This document shows, one piece after another, positions 62,770 through 64,000 of a stretch of DNA of 64,000 nt. A program made the position numbers and the translations under genes. This stretch comes from Candidatus Binataceae bacterium (GTDB lineage Bacteria; Desulfobacterota; Binatia; Binatales; Binataceae). A model generated the notes under the pieces. The model worked only from the letters and a program-made list of their open reading frames with translations, was not told the DNA's origin and made no database searches. The stretch spans positions 1-64,000 of the forward strand of contig DASXMJ010000163.1 of the NCBI GenBank assembly GCA_036495685.1, read 5' to 3'. Each line of letters opens with the position of its first letter. The first letter of the stretch is position 1.

Positions 62770-64000
62770 ATGTGGATCGTCCGTCTAGCCTTGCGCCGTC
62801 CGCTCTCGGTAGCGGTCATGGCGCTTCTGATGTTGGTGCTGGGGGTCCTTTCCTTCTCACTGATGAACGTCGACATTTTTCCTGCCATCAATCTGCCAGT
62901 AGTGATGGTGGTGTGGAACTATCCCGGCCTCTCCGCGTTCGATGTCGAGCGGCGGATGGTGTTTATCAGCGAACGCGCGTACTCGACCACGGTCAATGAC
63001 ATCGAGCACATTGAATCCAGCTCCATCAATGGGCTGGGAATCCTCCATGTCTATTTTCAGCCCGGCACCGACGTAGGCGGGGCGATCGCCCAGATCAACG
63101 CGGTCTCCCAGACCATCTTGAGCATCCTGCCGCGCGGAATTCAGCCGCCGCAGATCATCTCCTTCAACGCGTCCAACGTTCCGGTCGCGCAGCTCAACGT
63201 GTACAGCGACGTACTCTCCACCGCGAAACTGTTCGACTACGGACTGAACTTTATCCGCATTCAGCTATTCACGATTCCAGGGTTTTCTTCACCCGCGCCC
63301 CTGGGCGGCGTGAGCCGCAACGTGATGGTCAATATCGACCCAACCAAATTGTACGCCAACGGCCTTTCCGCATATGACATTGGCAATTCGCTGGCCGCCA
63401 GCAACGTCGTGATTCCCTCCGGCCAAGCCAAGATGGGGAACTACCAGTACAACGTCGACGTCAACATGAGCTTCCCCACGGTAAGCGACTTCAACAGCAT
63501 GCCCGTCAAGTATGTGGGAGCTTCTCCGATCCTGCTGGGGGACGTTGCGCCGGTGACCGACTCGCATCAGCCCGCTAGTAACATTGTGCGCGTCGATGGC
63601 CGCCAGGCGACCTACCTGATGGTCATCAAGCACGCCGATGCATCGACGCTGACGGTGGTCGACGCGGTCAGGAGCAAGATTCCGGAAATTCTCGCGACCG
63701 CGCCTCAGGGACTGAAGGTCGCACTCGCATTCGATCAATCCAAGTTCGTGCGTGCCGCCCTGTGGGATGTCGTGCAGGAAGCGGCGACCGCCGCCGCCCT
63801 GGTCGCGGTGATGGTGCTTATCTTTCTTGGCTCGCCGCGCAGCATGTTGATCGTCATCACCTCGATCCCGCTCTCAATTCTGACCGCGATCGTAGGTCTC
63901 AAGCTCAGCGGACAGACCATCAACACGATGACGCTGGGTGGTGTCGCGCTGGCAGTCGGCATGTTGGTCGATGATGCCACCGTGGAAATCGAAAACATCC
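62770..64000 (+). CDS. RND-family efflux transporter, inner-membrane subunit (partial)
   Basis: 410 codons, running off the window end. MWIVRLALRRPLSVAVMALL starts TM1, then NVDIFPAINLPVVMVVWNYP, GISERAYSTTVNDIEHIESS-type porter domain (FISERAYSTTVNDIEHIESS). The C-terminal part present has VMVLIFLGSPRSMLIVITSI and ends in GVALAVGMLVDDATVEIENI, the TM4 Asp signature used in proton relay. It resembles AcrB/MdtB/CusA-type pumps, of which only the first third is visible. No membrane-fusion protein gene upstream; it may be downstream. Confidence 0.9.
   Translation, partial: MWIVRLALRRPLSVAVMALLMLVLGVLSFSLMNVDIFPAINLPVVMVVWNYPGLSAFDVERRMVFISERAYSTTVNDIEHIESSSINGLGILHVYFQPGTDVGGAIAQINAVSQTILSILPRGIQPPQIISFNASNVPVAQLNVYSDVLSTAKLFDYGLNFIRIQLFTIPGFSSPAPLGGVSRNVMVNIDPTKLYANGLSAYDIGNSLAASNVVIPSGQAKMGNYQYNVDVNMSFPTVSDFNSMPVKYVGASPILLGDVAPVTDSHQPASNIVRVDGRQATYLMVIKHADASTLTVVDAVRSKIPEILATAPQGLKVALAFDQSKFVRAALWDVVQEAATAAALVAVMVLIFLGSPRSMLIVITSIPLSILTAIVGLKLSGQTINTMTLGGVALAVGMLVDDATVEIENI

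Overview
This 64 kb window is a GC-rich bacterial chromosome segment. The gene order rpsF-rpsR-DUF2232-rplI, an isc operon with hscB/hscA/iscX, LLM-class (luciferase-like) oxidoreductases, a DUF1329 remnant, a cyclase-family enzyme and an ethylmalonyl-CoA cluster together suggest a deltaproteobacterium-grade lineage such as Binatota/Desulfobacterota. That placement is an inference from gene content, not a phylogeny. Almost all of the window reads as core chromosome. No phage genes, transposases, rRNA genes or CRISPR arrays were seen. One tRNA (Asp, GTC) is present.

Layout. 0-5 kb: a cyclase-family hydrolase, a broken DUF1329 gene, the rpsF-rpsR-DUF2232-rplI operon and a GST. 5-12.5 kb: a small zinc-ribbon protein with its own terminator, glgC, a lipid A-type acyltransferase, a CPBP protease, an SDR, and a phosphomannomutase-GDP-mannose pyrophosphorylase pair. 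12.7-23.2 kb: mostly housekeeping genes (metallopeptidase, adenosine-specific kinase, bifunctional PBP, TrmI, two tiny zinc-binding proteins, secF without secD, a HAD phosphatase, an FtsX-type permease coupled to a micro-ORF, a GNAT). 23.3-28.2 kb: iscS-iscU-iscA-hscB-hscA-iscX behind a strong promoter flanked by two IscR-like operators.

28.9-36.1 kb is the accessory part. A roughly 6.4 kb, visibly more AT-rich insert is bounded by two nearly identical direct repeats of about 400 bp. Each repeat carries a zinc-ribbon membrane gene plus the 3' end of an LLM oxidoreductase gene. The redundant gene part is frameshifted in each copy, the pattern expected if a circular element integrated by one crossover. 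Its cargo is a secreted DUF4331 protein, a TPR lipoprotein with a frameshifted leader, and two different NicO-type nickel/cobalt transporters with His-rich loops, preceded by a perfect palindrome. This is the best candidate in the window for a poorly described metal-handling system.

36-47 kb: the intact LLM oxidoreductase, a 964-residue FAD/Fe-S dehydrogenase, and ccr divergent from maoC-acyl-CoA dehydrogenase-maoC-mcl, which fit steps of the ethylmalonyl-CoA pathway; then wrbA and a pirin. 47-53.5 kb: argC, a FecR-barrel-CHASE2 adenylate cyclase operon, rplM-rpsI and tRNA-Asp. 53.7-62.3 kb: a CYTH/VTC-like protein and glgE-treS/maltokinase-glgB, the trehalose-to-glucan GlgE pathway, which complements glgC at 6 kb. 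The window ends inside an RND efflux pump gene.
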